The translations under genes were made by a program, and so were the position numbers. This document shows positions 44,147 to 52,722 of a stretch of DNA of 64,000 bases, piece by piece (the first letter of the stretch is position 1; every line of letters begins with the position of its first letter). A model generated the notes under the pieces. It had not been told where the DNA came from, did no database searches, and saw only the letters and a list, made by a program, of their open reading frames with translations. The stretch comes from JBFAPK01 sp040676675. Its GTDB lineage: Bacteria; Actinomycetota; Actinomycetes; Mycobacteriales; Micromonosporaceae. The DNA lies in assembly GCF_040676675.1 (NCBI RefSeq), contig NZ_JBFAPK010000024.1, positions 67,568-131,567 on the forward strand, written 5' to 3'.

Positions 44147-44186
44147 TTATCCACAGGCGGGTGAGTTATCCACAGGCTGTGGACAG
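44147..44186. promoter_or_regulatory. Cluster of three DnaA-box-like sites
   Basis: TTATCCACA occurs at 44147-44155 and again at 44166-44174 in the same direction. CTGTCCACA (one base from TTGTCCACA) lies on the opposite strand at 44178-44186. The cluster stands 72 bases before the first tad-cluster gene. Confidence 0.55.
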
Positions 44187-44257
44187 GGTGCTGCGCCGGG
44201 ACCGGGCCGGGGCGGAAGGTGTGCGGGTAGCCCGTACCCACGCCGCTGGAGCACCCC

Positions 44258-45367
44258 ATGCCACCCCGTACCTCCGTTCCCGCCGGCCCCCGCCGGCCGC
44301 TGGTCCTGACCTCCGACGACGAACTCCTCGACGACCTGCTCCGGCTCGCCGCGGCCGCCGGTGTCGAGGTCGAGGCGGTCCGCGATCCCGCCGGCGCCCG
44401 GCCCCGGTGGGCGGGCGCGCCGCTGGTGCTGGTCGGCACCGACCAGGCCCAGCCGTGCCTGCGGGCCCGGCTGCCGCGCCGGCCCCGGGTCGTGCTGGTC
44501 GGCCGCGCCGGCCACGGTGATCCGGCCTGGGACCTGGCCGAGCTCATCGGGGCGGAGCACATCGCGATGCTGCCGGCCGCGGAACCCTGGCTCGTGGACC
44601 GGCTCGGCGACGCCCCGACGGCCCGGTCCGGCCCGGGTGCGGGCCGCACCCTCGCGCTGATCGGCGGCCGGGGCGGTGCCGGTGCGAGCGTCCTGGCCGG
44701 CGGACTCGCCGTCACCGCCGCCCGGGGCGGACTGCGTACGCTGCTGGTCGACGCGGACCCGCTCGGCGGCGGCCTGGACCTGATCCTCGGCTGGGAACAG
44801 CTGGAGGGGCTGCGCTGGCCGGCGCTGAGCCAGGCCGACGGGCGCGTCGACGCGCCCGCGCTGGTACGCGCGCTGCCCAGCCGGGGCGACCTGGTGGTGC
44901 TCTCCTGGGATCGCGGCGACCTGCTGGCGCTCCCCGCCGAGGCGATGGCCGCCACCCTGGACGCCGGCTGCCGGGCCCGCGACCTCGTGGTCGTGGACCT
45001 GCCGCGCCGGCTGGACGACGCGGCCGTCCTCGCCCTGCAAGCCGCCGACCAGGCCTTCGTGGTGGTACCGGCCGAACTTCGCGCCATCGCCGCCGCGACC
45101 CGCGTCGTCGCCACGGTACTGCCGCACTGCGACCGGCTGTCGGCGGTGGTGCGCGGTCCGGCGCCGGGCGGATTGAAGTCCCGCGAGGTGGCCCGGGGAC
45201 TCGGCCTGCCGCTGGCCGGCACGCTGCGACCCGAGCCCGGCCTGAGCCGTGGGCTGGAGCGCGGGGAGGCGCCGGCGGCGAGCGGACGCGGCCCGCTGGC
45301 CACCCTCTGCCAGCGCATTCTCGGCGAGCTGACCGGTGCCGCGTCGACCGGTGCGGGTGCCGCGTGA
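44258..45367 (+). CDS. ssd: Septum site-determining/TadZ-like ATPase (Ssd)
   Basis: The 369-residue protein is a MinD/ParA-superfamily member that heads the tad cluster. It has a response-regulator-like N-terminal half (LVLTSDDELLDDLLRLA). From residue 128 it carries a deviant Walker A (LIGGRGGAGASVLAGGLA) and DADPLGGGLDLIL. The canonical GKT of Walker A is replaced by GAS, as in TadZ/CpaE and mycobacterial Ssd proteins. It likely places the pilus machinery at a cell site and may affect septation. Its stop overlaps the tadA start by four bases. Confidence 0.85.
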   Translation: MPPRTSVPAGPRRPLVLTSDDELLDDLLRLAAAAGVEVEAVRDPAGARPRWAGAPLVLVGTDQAQPCLRARLPRRPRVVLVGRAGHGDPAWDLAELIGAEHIAMLPAAEPWLVDRLGDAPTARSGPGAGRTLALIGGRGGAGASVLAGGLAVTAARGGLRTLLVDADPLGGGLDLILGWEQLEGLRWPALSQADGRVDAPALVRALPSRGDLVVLSWDRGDLLALPAEAMAATLDAGCRARDLVVVDLPRRLDDAAVLALQAADQAFVVVPAELRAIAAATRVVATVLPHCDRLSAVVRGPAPGGLKSREVARGLGLPLAGTLRPEPGLSRGLERGEAPAASGRGPLATLCQRILGELTGAASTGAGAA

Positions 45368-46677
45368 CTCCGGACATGGCCGCCCGGGTGCGGCAACGCT
45401 TCGTCGCCGACGGCACCCCGGTCACCCCCGCCGCCGTCGTCTCGGCGGTACGCGCCGACCCCGGCACCGCCGTGCTCGGCGACACCACCGTGCTGCGGAC
45501 GGCCACCCGGGTGCACCGCGACCTCGTCGGCGCCGGGCCGTTGGCGCCGCTGCTGGACGATCCGGACGTCACGGACGTGCTGGTCAACGGCGTGAGCGTG
45601 TGGGTGGACCGGGGCCACGGGCTGCGACCGGTGCCGATCGACCTCGGCACACCGGACGACGTACGGCGGCTCGCGCAGCGCCTCGCGGCGGCCTGCGGCC
45701 GGCGGTTGGACGACGGCTCGCCGTACGCCGACGCCCGCCTCGCGGACGGCACCCGGCTGCACGCCGTACTCCCGCCGGTGGCGACCACCGGCCCGTACCT
45801 GTCGCTGCGTACCTTCCGGCAGCGCCCGTTCACCCTCGACGAACTGGTCCGGCACGGCACGGTGCCGCGTCCGGCCGCCGACCTGCTCGCCGCCGTCGTG
45901 ACGGCCCGGTTGGCGTACCTGGTCACCGGCGGCACCGGGTCGGGCAAGACGACCCTGCTCAACACCCTGCTGGGGCTGGTCCCGCGGACCGAGCGGATCG
46001 TCCTGGTCGAGGATGCCGCCGAGCTGCGTCCGGTGCACCCGCACGTGGTCGGCCTCCAGGCGCGAACCTCCAACGTGGAGGGTGCGGGCTCCGTCGGCCT
46101 GGCCGACCTGGTCCGGCAGGCGCTGCGGATGCGGCCCGACCGGCTGGTGGTGGGCGAGTGCCGAGGTGCCGAGATCGTCGACCTGCTCAGCGCGCTCAAC
46201 ACCGGACACGACGGCGGTGCGGGCACCATGCACGCCAACGCGCCCGGAGACGTACCGGCCCGGCTGGAGGCGCTCGGCCTCCTCGGTGGGCTGCCCCGGG
46301 CCGCCCTGCACGCCCAGGTCGCCGCCGCGCTCCAGGTGCTGCTGCAGCTGCGGCGGACCGCCGACGGGCGGGTGCTGGAGGCCGTCTGCCTGCTGCTGCC
46401 CGCCGGCCCGGAACGGTTGGTCACCGTCGTACCGGCCTGGGTGCGCGGCCACGGACCCGGGCCGGCGGCGACGGCACTGGCCCGGATGATCGCGAGCCGC
46501 GGCGTACCCGTGCCACCGGGGCTCGGCGGCGGCACCCCGCCGCATCCCGCCCCGTCTCCGGCCGCCCCGCCTCCCACCGCTCCGCCACAGCTCGCCCCGC
46601 CTCCCGCCGCTCCGCCCCGCCCGACCCCGCCTCCTCCCGCCGCCGCTGCGCGCCCGACCGGGCGGGAGGAGTCATGA
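45364..46677 (+). CDS. tadA: TadA/CpaF-type pilus assembly ATPase
   Basis: TadA is the hexameric ATPase that powers Flp pilus assembly. The 437-residue protein has Walker A GGTGSGKTTLL near residue 190, the Asp box LVEDAAELRP, the Walker B region RPDRLVVGECRGAEI near 260, and a His-box region GHDGGAGTMHAN. The N-terminal domain has DPDVTDVLVNG, typical of CpaF. The last 70 residues are Pro- and Ala-rich, an unusual extension. GTG at 45364 overlaps ssd; the end overlaps tadB. Confidence 0.94.
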   Translation: MTPDMAARVRQRFVADGTPVTPAAVVSAVRADPGTAVLGDTTVLRTATRVHRDLVGAGPLAPLLDDPDVTDVLVNGVSVWVDRGHGLRPVPIDLGTPDDVRRLAQRLAAACGRRLDDGSPYADARLADGTRLHAVLPPVATTGPYLSLRTFRQRPFTLDELVRHGTVPRPAADLLAAVVTARLAYLVTGGTGSGKTTLLNTLLGLVPRTERIVLVEDAAELRPVHPHVVGLQARTSNVEGAGSVGLADLVRQALRMRPDRLVVGECRGAEIVDLLSALNTGHDGGAGTMHANAPGDVPARLEALGLLGGLPRAALHAQVAAALQVLLQLRRTADGRVLEAVCLLLPAGPERLVTVVPAWVRGHGPGPAATALARMIASRGVPVPPGLGGGTPPHPAPSPAAPPPTAPPQLAPPPAAPPRPTPPPPAAAARPTGREES

Positions 46678-47591
46678 TCATTCCCTGGTGGCTCACCGCC
46701 GTCTGTCTGGTCGCGGCGGCCGGGATAGCGGGTTGGCCGACCCGCGACCAGCGGAGGCGACACCGGCTGGTGCTCGCCTCCGGCGCGGGCCGGGAACGCG
46801 GCGGCCGGCCGGGGCAGACCTGGCTCGCGCTCCGCGAGCGGCTGCTCGCCTCGCCCCGGCGTACCGTCCTGCTCTCGGGCGTACTCGCCGGCGGGGTCGC
46901 GTTGCTGCTCGCCGGACCCGTCGCCGCCTTCGCCGCGGGCGCGTACGGCGCCGCGGGGACGCGCGGCCTGCTGCGCCACAGCCACGGCCGTCAGGCGGTA
47001 CGCGACCGTCGCCGTCGGCTCGATGCGCTCGCCGCGCTCGCGGCCGACCTGCGCGCCGGACTGCCGATACCGCCGGCGCTCGTCGTCGTGGCGGGTCTCG
47101 GCGCGGCGCCGCCCCCGGCCGGAGGACTGCTCGGCGCGGCCGAGACGTCCGGGAACGTGCCCGGTACGGGGTCGGCTCGGACGGCCGCGACGCCCGCGTA
47201 CGGGCCCGGTACCGGCGCGACACCCGCGTATCCGCCTGGCGCGGGGGCGGCGCGGATCGAGACGCTGGCGTTGGCCGCCGGACGCCTCGCCGAGCAGACC
47301 GGTGCGCCGCTGGCCGACCTGCTGGAGCGGATCGAGACCGACGCCCGGACCCTCGACCGAGGGCTGGCCGGTGCCGCCGCCCAGGCCGCCGGTGCCCGCG
47401 CCACCGCCTGGCTGCTCGCGGGACTGCCGCTGGGCGGGATGGCGCTCGGTTACGGCATCGGCGTCGACCCGCTCGACGTGCTGCTGCACACCCCGATCGG
47501 AGCCGCCTGTGCCGGCGGGGCCATCCTGCTCCAGGTCGCCGGCCTGCTCTGGGCCGAGCGGCTGGTTTCGGGCCCGGGGCGGGCGTCGTGA
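46674..47591 (+). CDS. tadB: TadB-like type II secretion F-domain membrane protein
   Basis: TadB is one of two inner-membrane platform proteins of the tad system. The 305-residue product has two N-terminal helices (WWLTAVCLVAAAGIAGW and VLLSGVLAGGVALLLAG), a cytoplasmic helical part with LDALAALAADLRAGLPIPPAL, and two C-terminal helices. Between helices of the F domain lies a Gly, Ala, Pro-rich insert of about 40 residues (residues 155-190) with repeated ATPAYxPG. ATG at 46674 overlaps the tadA stop behind gggagga. Confidence 0.87.
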   Translation: MIIPWWLTAVCLVAAAGIAGWPTRDQRRRHRLVLASGAGRERGGRPGQTWLALRERLLASPRRTVLLSGVLAGGVALLLAGPVAAFAAGAYGAAGTRGLLRHSHGRQAVRDRRRRLDALAALAADLRAGLPIPPALVVVAGLGAAPPPAGGLLGAAETSGNVPGTGSARTAATPAYGPGTGATPAYPPGAGAARIETLALAAGRLAEQTGAPLADLLERIETDARTLDRGLAGAAAQAAGARATAWLLAGLPLGGMALGYGIGVDPLDVLLHTPIGAACAGGAILLQVAGLLWAERLVSGPGRAS

Positions 47592-48382
47592 CGTCAACGC
47601 GAGCGCTCGTCGTCGCGGTCCTGCTCGGGGCCGTGCTGCTGCTGACGGTGGGCACGCCGAGCGCCCGGCGGGCCGTACGCCGCCGGCTCGGCCGGTTGGG
47701 CGGGCGGGTTCCCGCCCAGGCCGCCCCGGCCTCGCACCTCCGGGTCCCGGGTGCGTCGGCCTCCTCCGGCATCGGAGGACGGGCGTGGCGGCCGGACCTG
47801 ATCCGGCTCGCGGCCCTGCTCGCCGGCCTGGCCGCCGCGCTCCTGCTCGGAGGCTGGACCGGGCCGGCGGCCGGCATCGTCGTCGCCGTCGGATGTGACC
47901 GGTCGCTGCGTCGCATCGAGACGCCCGCCGCGCGGGAGCGCCGGTTGCGGGAGGGGGCCGATCTGCCGCTCGCCGCCGACCTGCTCGCGGCGGCGCTGCG
48001 CGCGGGCGCCCCGGTGGACCGGGCGGTCGCCGCCGTGGCGGAGGCGGTCGGCGGTCCGTTGGGCGAGCGGCTGCGCCGCGTCGGCCGGATCCTGCTGCTC
48101 GGCGGCGGCCCCGAGGAGGCGTGGTCACAGCTCGCCCCGGTTGCCGGCGGGGAGCGCCTCGGCACGGCGGCGGTCCGTTCCGCGGCGAGCGGGGCGGCGC
48201 TGGCCGGGGCTCTCGGGCGGCTCGCCGACGACCTGCGGGCCGACCGGGCGACGGCGGCCGAGGCGGACGCCCGCCGGGCCGGCGTGCTCATCGTGCTTCC
48301 GCTCGGGCTCTGTTTCCTGCCGGCCTTCATTCTCGCCGGTCTGGTGCCGGTGATCGTCGCCGTGCTCGGCGACGTGCTCTGA
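47588..48382 (+). CDS. tadC: TadC-like type II secretion F-domain membrane protein
   Basis: The second platform protein of the tad system. The 264-residue product has helices at residues 5-23 and 70-100. The F domain carries LREGADLPLAADLLAAALRAG and ends in FLPAFILAGLVPVIVAVLGDVL. GTG at 47588 overlaps the tadB stop by four bases. The Flp-like pilin gene follows after 26 bases. Confidence 0.87.
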   Translation: MTSTRALVVAVLLGAVLLLTVGTPSARRAVRRRLGRLGGRVPAQAAPASHLRVPGASASSGIGGRAWRPDLIRLAALLAGLAAALLLGGWTGPAAGIVVAVGCDRSLRRIETPAARERRLREGADLPLAADLLAAALRAGAPVDRAVAAVAEAVGGPLGERLRRVGRILLLGGGPEEAWSQLAPVAGGERLGTAAVRSAASGAALAGALGRLADDLRADRATAAEADARRAGVLIVLPLGLCFLPAFILAGLVPVIVAVLGDVL

Positions 48383-48408
48383 GTCCCCAAGGGAGAGAGG
48401 AATCCATC

Positions 48409-48576
48409 ATGCGTAAGTTGATCGCCCGGCTGCGGGGCGACGCCGGGATGAACACGGCCGAGTACGCCGTCGGTACGCTCGCGGCCGTCGCCTTCGCGGG
48501 CATCCTGCTCAAGGTTCTGACCTCGGGTAACGTCCAGGCGGCCCTGACCGCCGTGATCGACCGGGCGCTGCGGTGA
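48409..48576 (+). CDS. Flp-like pilin (DUF4244)
   Basis: The 55-residue peptide has a basic start (MRKLIARLRGDAG) followed by MNTAEYAVGTLAAVAFAGIL, the Flp/DUF4244 pattern with Glu and Tyr five and six residues into the processed region. A prepilin peptidase would cut after Gly13. It is the likely major pilin. ATG at 48409 follows gggagagagg. No prepilin peptidase gene is present in the window. Its stop overlaps the next gene. Confidence 0.9.
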   Translation: MRKLIARLRGDAGMNTAEYAVGTLAAVAFAGILLKVLTSGNVQAALTAVIDRALR

Positions 48577-48941
48577 CCCGGCGCCGGCGGGTCGGGCGTG
48601 ACCGGGGCTCGTTCACCGCCGAGCTGGCCGCCGGCCTGCCGGCGCTGACGCTGCTGCTGCTCGCCGGGCTGACCGCCGTCCTGGCGGTCGACACCAAGGC
48701 TCAGTGCGTGGACGCGGCGCGGGAGGCGGCGCTGGCAGCCTCCCGCGGCGAGTCCGGCACGGCGGCGGGAAACCGCTCGGCCCCGCCCGGGGCCACCGTC
48801 TCGGTCGAGATCGGACGCGAGACGGTGCGCGCGACGGTACGGGCACCGGTGCGCGCGCTCGGCGCACGCCTACCGAGGATGAGCGTGGCCGCGACCGCGG
48901 TGGCCGCCGTCGAACCGGGTGACCCGGAGCCGCTCCCATGA
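48573..48941 (+). CDS. TadE-like minor pilin
   Basis: The 122-residue protein starts with a basic stretch and GSFTAELAAGLPALTLLLLAGL. This is the TadE pattern in which a Glu-bearing membrane helix follows a processing Gly. The remainder is extracellular. It likely acts as a pseudopilin in the Flp pilus. GTG at 48573 overlaps the pilin gene by four bases and its stop overlaps the next ATG by four. Confidence 0.85.
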   Translation: MTRRRRVGRDRGSFTAELAAGLPALTLLLLAGLTAVLAVDTKAQCVDAAREAALAASRGESGTAAGNRSAPPGATVSVEIGRETVRATVRAPVRALGARLPRMSVAATAVAAVEPGDPEPLP

Positions 48942-49780
48942 CCGGCTCGACCGGCGGCGCACGTCGACCGCCCCGGCACGCGTACCGCGTCCGGCGTGCC
49001 GCCGGAGAGGTCATCGTCCGCCCCGGTCCGCTACCGTCCGGACCGCCCGAACACGCGCACCGCCGCCGGCGGGGCCCGCTGTACCGGGGCCGGGGCCGGG
49101 GCTGGGGCGCGGACCGGAGCCAGGGCGGGAGCGGGCGCCGGGGTGGACGCGGGTTCCGGGACGGGAGCGGACGCGCGGTCCGGAGCGGGACCGGCTGCCC
49201 GGGCGGAGACGGAATCCGAGTCGGGAGCGGCATCCTGGGCGGGAGCGGCACCCTGGGCGGGAGCGCGAACGGTGCCCGAGGCGTGCAGGGGCCGCGCGCC
49301 CGTGCGCTGCCGTGGCGGGGCTGGCTCCGGCGGTGGCCCGGCCGCACCGAGCCGGCGGGCGCCCGGGCCGGGACCGGGCGCGGTCGGGCGCGGCCCGGCC
49401 GGGGTCGGACCGACGACGGCAACGCGTCGCTCTGGCTGCTGGTCATCGGGCTACTGCTGCTGACCGCGGGGCTTGCCGCGGCGGCCGTGGGGGCGGCCCG
49501 GGTGGCCCGGCACGAGGCCCGGGTCGCGGCCGACCTCGGGGCTCTCGCCGGTGCGGTGCGGGCGCTGGACGGCGCCTCGGTGGCCTGCGCGCAGGCGTCG
49601 ACCATCGTCGCGCGCAACGGCGGCCGACTCGTCACCTGCCGGCTCGACGGCCTCGACGTGCAGATCGGCGTCGAGGTCGCGGTACGGCCCCTGCCGGCGC
49701 TGAGCCGGGTCGCCGGCGCCACCGCCCGGGCCGGACCGGTCCGCGACCAGGGCGAGGCGACGCCGGGTATCGGGGAGTAG
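48938..49780 (+). CDS. TadE/TadG-like protein with long low-complexity N-terminal extension
   Basis: The last 120 residues match the helicase/secretion-neighbourhood TadE-like family: DDGNASLWLLVIGLLLLTAG with a membrane helix, then ARHEARVAADLGALAGAVRALDG. The first 150 residues are Gly- and Arg-rich low complexity (GSGILGGSGTLGGS), which is not usual for the family. The ATG overlaps the previous stop by four bases, as at the other junctions, which favours the long form. An in-frame GTG near 49282 would give a normal-sized protein. Residual uncertainty is about where translation starts. Confidence 0.78.
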   Translation: MTGSTGGARRPPRHAYRVRRAAGEVIVRPGPLPSGPPEHAHRRRRGPLYRGRGRGWGADRSQGGSGRRGGRGFRDGSGRAVRSGTGCPGGDGIRVGSGILGGSGTLGGSANGARGVQGPRARALPWRGWLRRWPGRTEPAGARAGTGRGRARPGRGRTDDGNASLWLLVIGLLLLTAGLAAAAVGAARVARHEARVAADLGALAGAVRALDGASVACAQASTIVARNGGRLVTCRLDGLDVQIGVEVAVRPLPALSRVAGATARAGPVRDQGEATPGIGE

Positions 49781-49902
49781 CCGCCATCACGCGGGGCGGG
49801 GACGAGCGCGGGCAGTCAGTCGCCTGCGCTCCGCCCGGCCGGCCTCCCGCACCGGCGCGCGGTGGGCCGGGACCGCCGGCCCCGGGTCCGGCCGTCCAGG
49901 AA

Positions 49903-50109
49903 TCAGCGGACCCCCTCCACTGCGCTCTTGACCAGCCAGTTGTTGAGGATCTGGTGGATGCTGTAGAGGCGTTCGTTGATCATGTTCAGGCGTTCGGCCT
50001 GCGCCAGGGCGGCGTACGCCTGGGCCAGGGCGATCTGCTGGTCCACGGTGAGATGGTCCTGGTTGATGGTGTAGAGCAGCTCGACGGTTTCGTCGATGGT
50101 GTCGCCCAC
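49903..50109 (-). CDS. Conserved-looking 68-residue protein of unknown function
   Basis: The small acidic protein begins MGDTIDETVELLYTINQD and continues with two helices (VDQQIALAQAYAALAQAERLN and MINERLYSIHQILNNWLVK). It is soluble, likely a helical hairpin or coiled-coil dimer. GTG at 50109 has agaggagg at good spacing, which makes expression very likely. Its base composition is lower in GC than its neighbours. It sits between the tad cluster and the helicase gene, reading in the helicase direction. A LacI-type operator lies 24 bases upstream. Confidence 0.82.
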   Translation of the reverse strand: MGDTIDETVELLYTINQDHLTVDQQIALAQAYAALAQAERLNMINERLYSIHQILNNWLVKSAVEGVR

Positions 50110-50132
50110 GACATCCTCCTCTGAGTGCCTTA

Positions 50133-50146
50133 TGGAAGCGCTCCCA
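50133..50146 (-). promoter_or_regulatory. LacI/CebR-like operator with nearby -10 element
   Basis: On the minus strand the site reads TGGGAGCGCTTCCA, one base off the symmetric TGGGAGCGCTCCCA recognised by CebR-type LacI repressors. TATAAC stands just upstream (near 50156-50161), placing the operator at or just after the transcription start of the 68-residue gene. Confidence 0.6.
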
Positions 50147-50190
50147 CGTGGCGAGTTATAACCATCGCACAGTCCATCTATGCCTGTGAA

Positions 50191-52722
50191 TTACTTGGGT
50201 TCTTTCGGCAAATTGGCCAAGACCACGTCGAGGATCCGGACGGCCGCCGCCTTCTCCAACGGATTGTTGCCGTTGCCGCACTTCGGCGACTGCACGCAGG
50301 ACGGGCAGCCGGTCTCGCAGCCGCACTCGGCGATCGCGGCCCGGGTGGCGCGCAGCCAGGACGAGGCCGCCTCGTACGCGCGTTCCGCGAAGCCGGCACC
50401 GCCCGGGTGCCCGTCGTACACGAAAACGGTGGGCAGCCCGGTGTCCGGGTGCAGCGCCGTCGAGATGCCCCCGATGTCCCAGCGGTCGCAGGTCGCCACC
50501 AGGGGGAGCAGCCCGATCGCGGCGTGCTCGGCGGCGTGCAGCGCCCCGGGCACCTCGGCCGTCGTGATCCCCGCCTCGGCCAGCGACGCCTCGGTGAGGG
50601 TGAACCAGACCGCCACCGTACGCAGCTCGCGGGCGGGCAGGTCCAGCGGGCGCGTGTCGATCACCTCGCCGGTGGCGATGCGCCGCCGCTGGTACGAGAC
50701 GACCTGGCTGGTGACGTCGACCTCGCCGAGGAAGAGGCTGACCGGTCCGGCGTCGACCCGGGACCGGACCGACAGCACCGAGAGGTCGGTGACGTCCCGG
50801 GCGTGCGTGGACCAGTCCGGCTCCTGGGCGTGCACCAGCGCGCAGCCGTCCGCCAGGTCCAGCTCGTCCACCACGTACGAGACGCCCTGGTGCAGGTAGA
50901 CCGCGCCCGGGTGCACCAGGAAGTGCGACGAGCCCGGGTCCACGGTGCCGAGCAGCCGGCCGGTCGACGACTCCACCACCGCCACCGGCGTACCGCCGGT
51001 GCCCCGCAGGTCGACGTCCGGCCGCCCGGTGTGCCGCCAGTACCAGCCGGTCGGGCGTTTGCGCAGCGCGCCCGCGGCGACCAGCGCCTCCACCGCCGCC
51101 GGGGCGCCCTCGCCGAAGAGGGCGAGATCGGCCGGGGTCAGCGGTGCCTCGGCCGCCGCGCAGCAGAGTTGGGGGCCGAGCACGTACGGGTTGTTCGGGT
51201 CGAGCACGGTCGCCTCGACCGGGCGCCCGAACAGCGCCTCCGGATGGTGGACCAGGTAGGTGTCCAGCGGGTCGTCGCGGGCCACCAGCACCGCCAGCGC
51301 CTCCCGCGCGGACCGGCCCGCCCGGCCGGCCTGCTGCCAGAGCGAGGCGCGGGTGCCCGGGTAGCCGCAGATCAGCACGGCGTCCAGCCCGACCAGGTCC
51401 ACCCCCAGCTCCAGCGCGTTGGTGGAGGCCAACCCGAGCAGCTGCCCGGAGAGCAGCGCGCGTTCCAGGGCCCGCCGCTCCTCCGACAGGTACCCGGCCC
51501 GGTAGGCGGCCACCCGGTCACCGAGGCCGGGCACCGCCTCGTCCAACTGCCGCCGCGCGGTGGTCGCGACCACCTCGGCGCCCCGCCGGGACCTGACGAA
51601 GGCCAGGGTGCGCACCCCCGCGGCGACCGCGTCGCTGAGCAGGTCGGCGGTCTCCCGCAGCGCGGAGCGCCGGACCTGCCCCACCCCCTCCGGCCCGTCC
51701 TCGTCCGCGCGGCCGTCACCGGCCCCACCCGCCCCGTCGTCGTCCGCGCGGCCGTCGTCCGCCCCGCCGTCGGGCTCCGCGTCGAACCCGCCGGTGGAGC
51801 CGGTCACCGGAGGCGGCAGCAGCGGAGGCTCCCACAGGGCGAAGGTCAGCCCGCCCCGCGGCGACGAGTCCTCGGTCACGGCCGTGACGGGCAGGCCGGT
51901 GAGCCGCTCGGCCGCCGCGGCCGGGTCGCCGGAGGTCGCCGAGGCGAGCACGAACACCGGCGTACCGGCCGACGGCCGGGACCGGTCGTCCGGGCCGGCC
52001 ACCGCCACCGACGGCCCGTACCGGGCGGCCTGGCGGCGCAACCGGCGCAGCACGTGCGCCACGTGCGAGCCGAAGACACCCCGGTAGGTGTGGCACTCGT
52101 CGACCACCACGAAGGCGAGCCGGCGCAGGAACGTCGACCAGTGCGCGTGCCCCGGCAGGATGCCGTGATGCAGCATGTCGGGGTTCGTCAGGACGAATCG
52201 GGAGTGTCGCCGGATCCACTCCCGCTCGGCGCGCGGCGTGTCCCCGTCGTAACAGGCCGGGCGTACCCCGTCGAGCTCCAGCTCGGCTACGGCCCGCAGC
52301 TGGTCGGCGGCGAGCGCCTTCGTCGGAGCCAGGTAGAGCGCCGTGGCCCGGGGATCGGTCAGCAGGGCGGCGAGGGTGGGAAGCTGGTACGCGAGGGACT
52401 TGCCCGAGGCGGTACCGGTAGCGACGATCACATGCCGGCCCTCGTACGCGTGGTTGGCCGCGGTGACCTGGTGCCGCCACGGGGTGACCACGCCGCGCCG
52501 CGCGAGCCCCGCCCGGAGCGGCTCGGGCACCCAGTCCGGCCAGGGCGCGGTGACGCCCGCGCTGGGGGCCACCCGTTCGACGTGCGTCACCGGATCGTCC
52601 GTGGCGGTGGCGCGCGCACCCAGCCGGCGGAGCAGCTCGCCGGGGGCCGGCACGCCGACCGGCGTGGAGATGCCCCCGCCGGAGCCTGCCGATACTGTGG
52701 CTGCGGACGTCACGTCCTGCAC
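50191..52722 (-). CDS. DECH-box helicase with C-terminal DUF1998 zinc-binding domain
   Basis: The roughly 843-residue protein is a superfamily 2 helicase of the Lhr/YprA-like group, often found beside tad genes in actinomycetes. It has Q-motif-like sequence, Walker A ATGTASGKSLAYQLP near residue 112, the DECH box in VVVDECHTYRGVF near 205, motif III VLASATSGDPA, and motif VI QQAGRAGRSARE near 460. The C-terminal CGCETGCPSCVQSPKC holds four cysteines for zinc. The start is uncertain: GTGs at 52722 and 52713 are close, and the frame continues to 52854 without support. It should act in DNA repair. Confidence 0.92.
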   Translation of the reverse strand: MQDVTSAATVSAGSGGGISTPVGVPAPGELLRRLGARATATDDPVTHVERVAPSAGVTAPWPDWVPEPLRAGLARRGVVTPWRHQVTAANHAYEGRHVIVATGTASGKSLAYQLPTLAALLTDPRATALYLAPTKALAADQLRAVAELELDGVRPACYDGDTPRAEREWIRRHSRFVLTNPDMLHHGILPGHAHWSTFLRRLAFVVVDECHTYRGVFGSHVAHVLRRLRRQAARYGPSVAVAGPDDRSRPSAGTPVFVLASATSGDPAAAAERLTGLPVTAVTEDSSPRGGLTFALWEPPLLPPPVTGSTGGFDAEPDGGADDGRADDDGAGGAGDGRADEDGPEGVGQVRRSALRETADLLSDAVAAGVRTLAFVRSRRGAEVVATTARRQLDEAVPGLGDRVAAYRAGYLSEERRALERALLSGQLLGLASTNALELGVDLVGLDAVLICGYPGTRASLWQQAGRAGRSAREALAVLVARDDPLDTYLVHHPEALFGRPVEATVLDPNNPYVLGPQLCCAAAEAPLTPADLALFGEGAPAAVEALVAAGALRKRPTGWYWRHTGRPDVDLRGTGGTPVAVVESSTGRLLGTVDPGSSHFLVHPGAVYLHQGVSYVVDELDLADGCALVHAQEPDWSTHARDVTDLSVLSVRSRVDAGPVSLFLGEVDVTSQVVSYQRRRIATGEVIDTRPLDLPARELRTVAVWFTLTEASLAEAGITTAEVPGALHAAEHAAIGLLPLVATCDRWDIGGISTALHPDTGLPTVFVYDGHPGGAGFAERAYEAASSWLRATRAAIAECGCETGCPSCVQSPKCGNGNNPLEKAAAVRILDVVLANLPKEPK

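Larger units (their letters stand above)
43648..44257. other. 610-base gap before the tad cluster
   Basis: This is the longest gap besides the one before hppA. It contains, in order: an AT-rich stretch with a possible 50-codon frame and an imperfect palindrome, a strong hairpin, a short minus-strand membrane reading frame without a normal start, and a cluster of three DnaA-box-like sites. Each is listed separately. No tRNA or other known RNA is visible. Confidence 0.7.

Noticed and set aside
44712..48128. An 1138-codon minus-strand frame opposite the tad cluster.
   Set aside because: Composition is Pro, Arg and Ser with no recognisable domains, and the plus-strand genes carry Walker motifs and coupled starts. 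It is a by-product of GC-rich codons.
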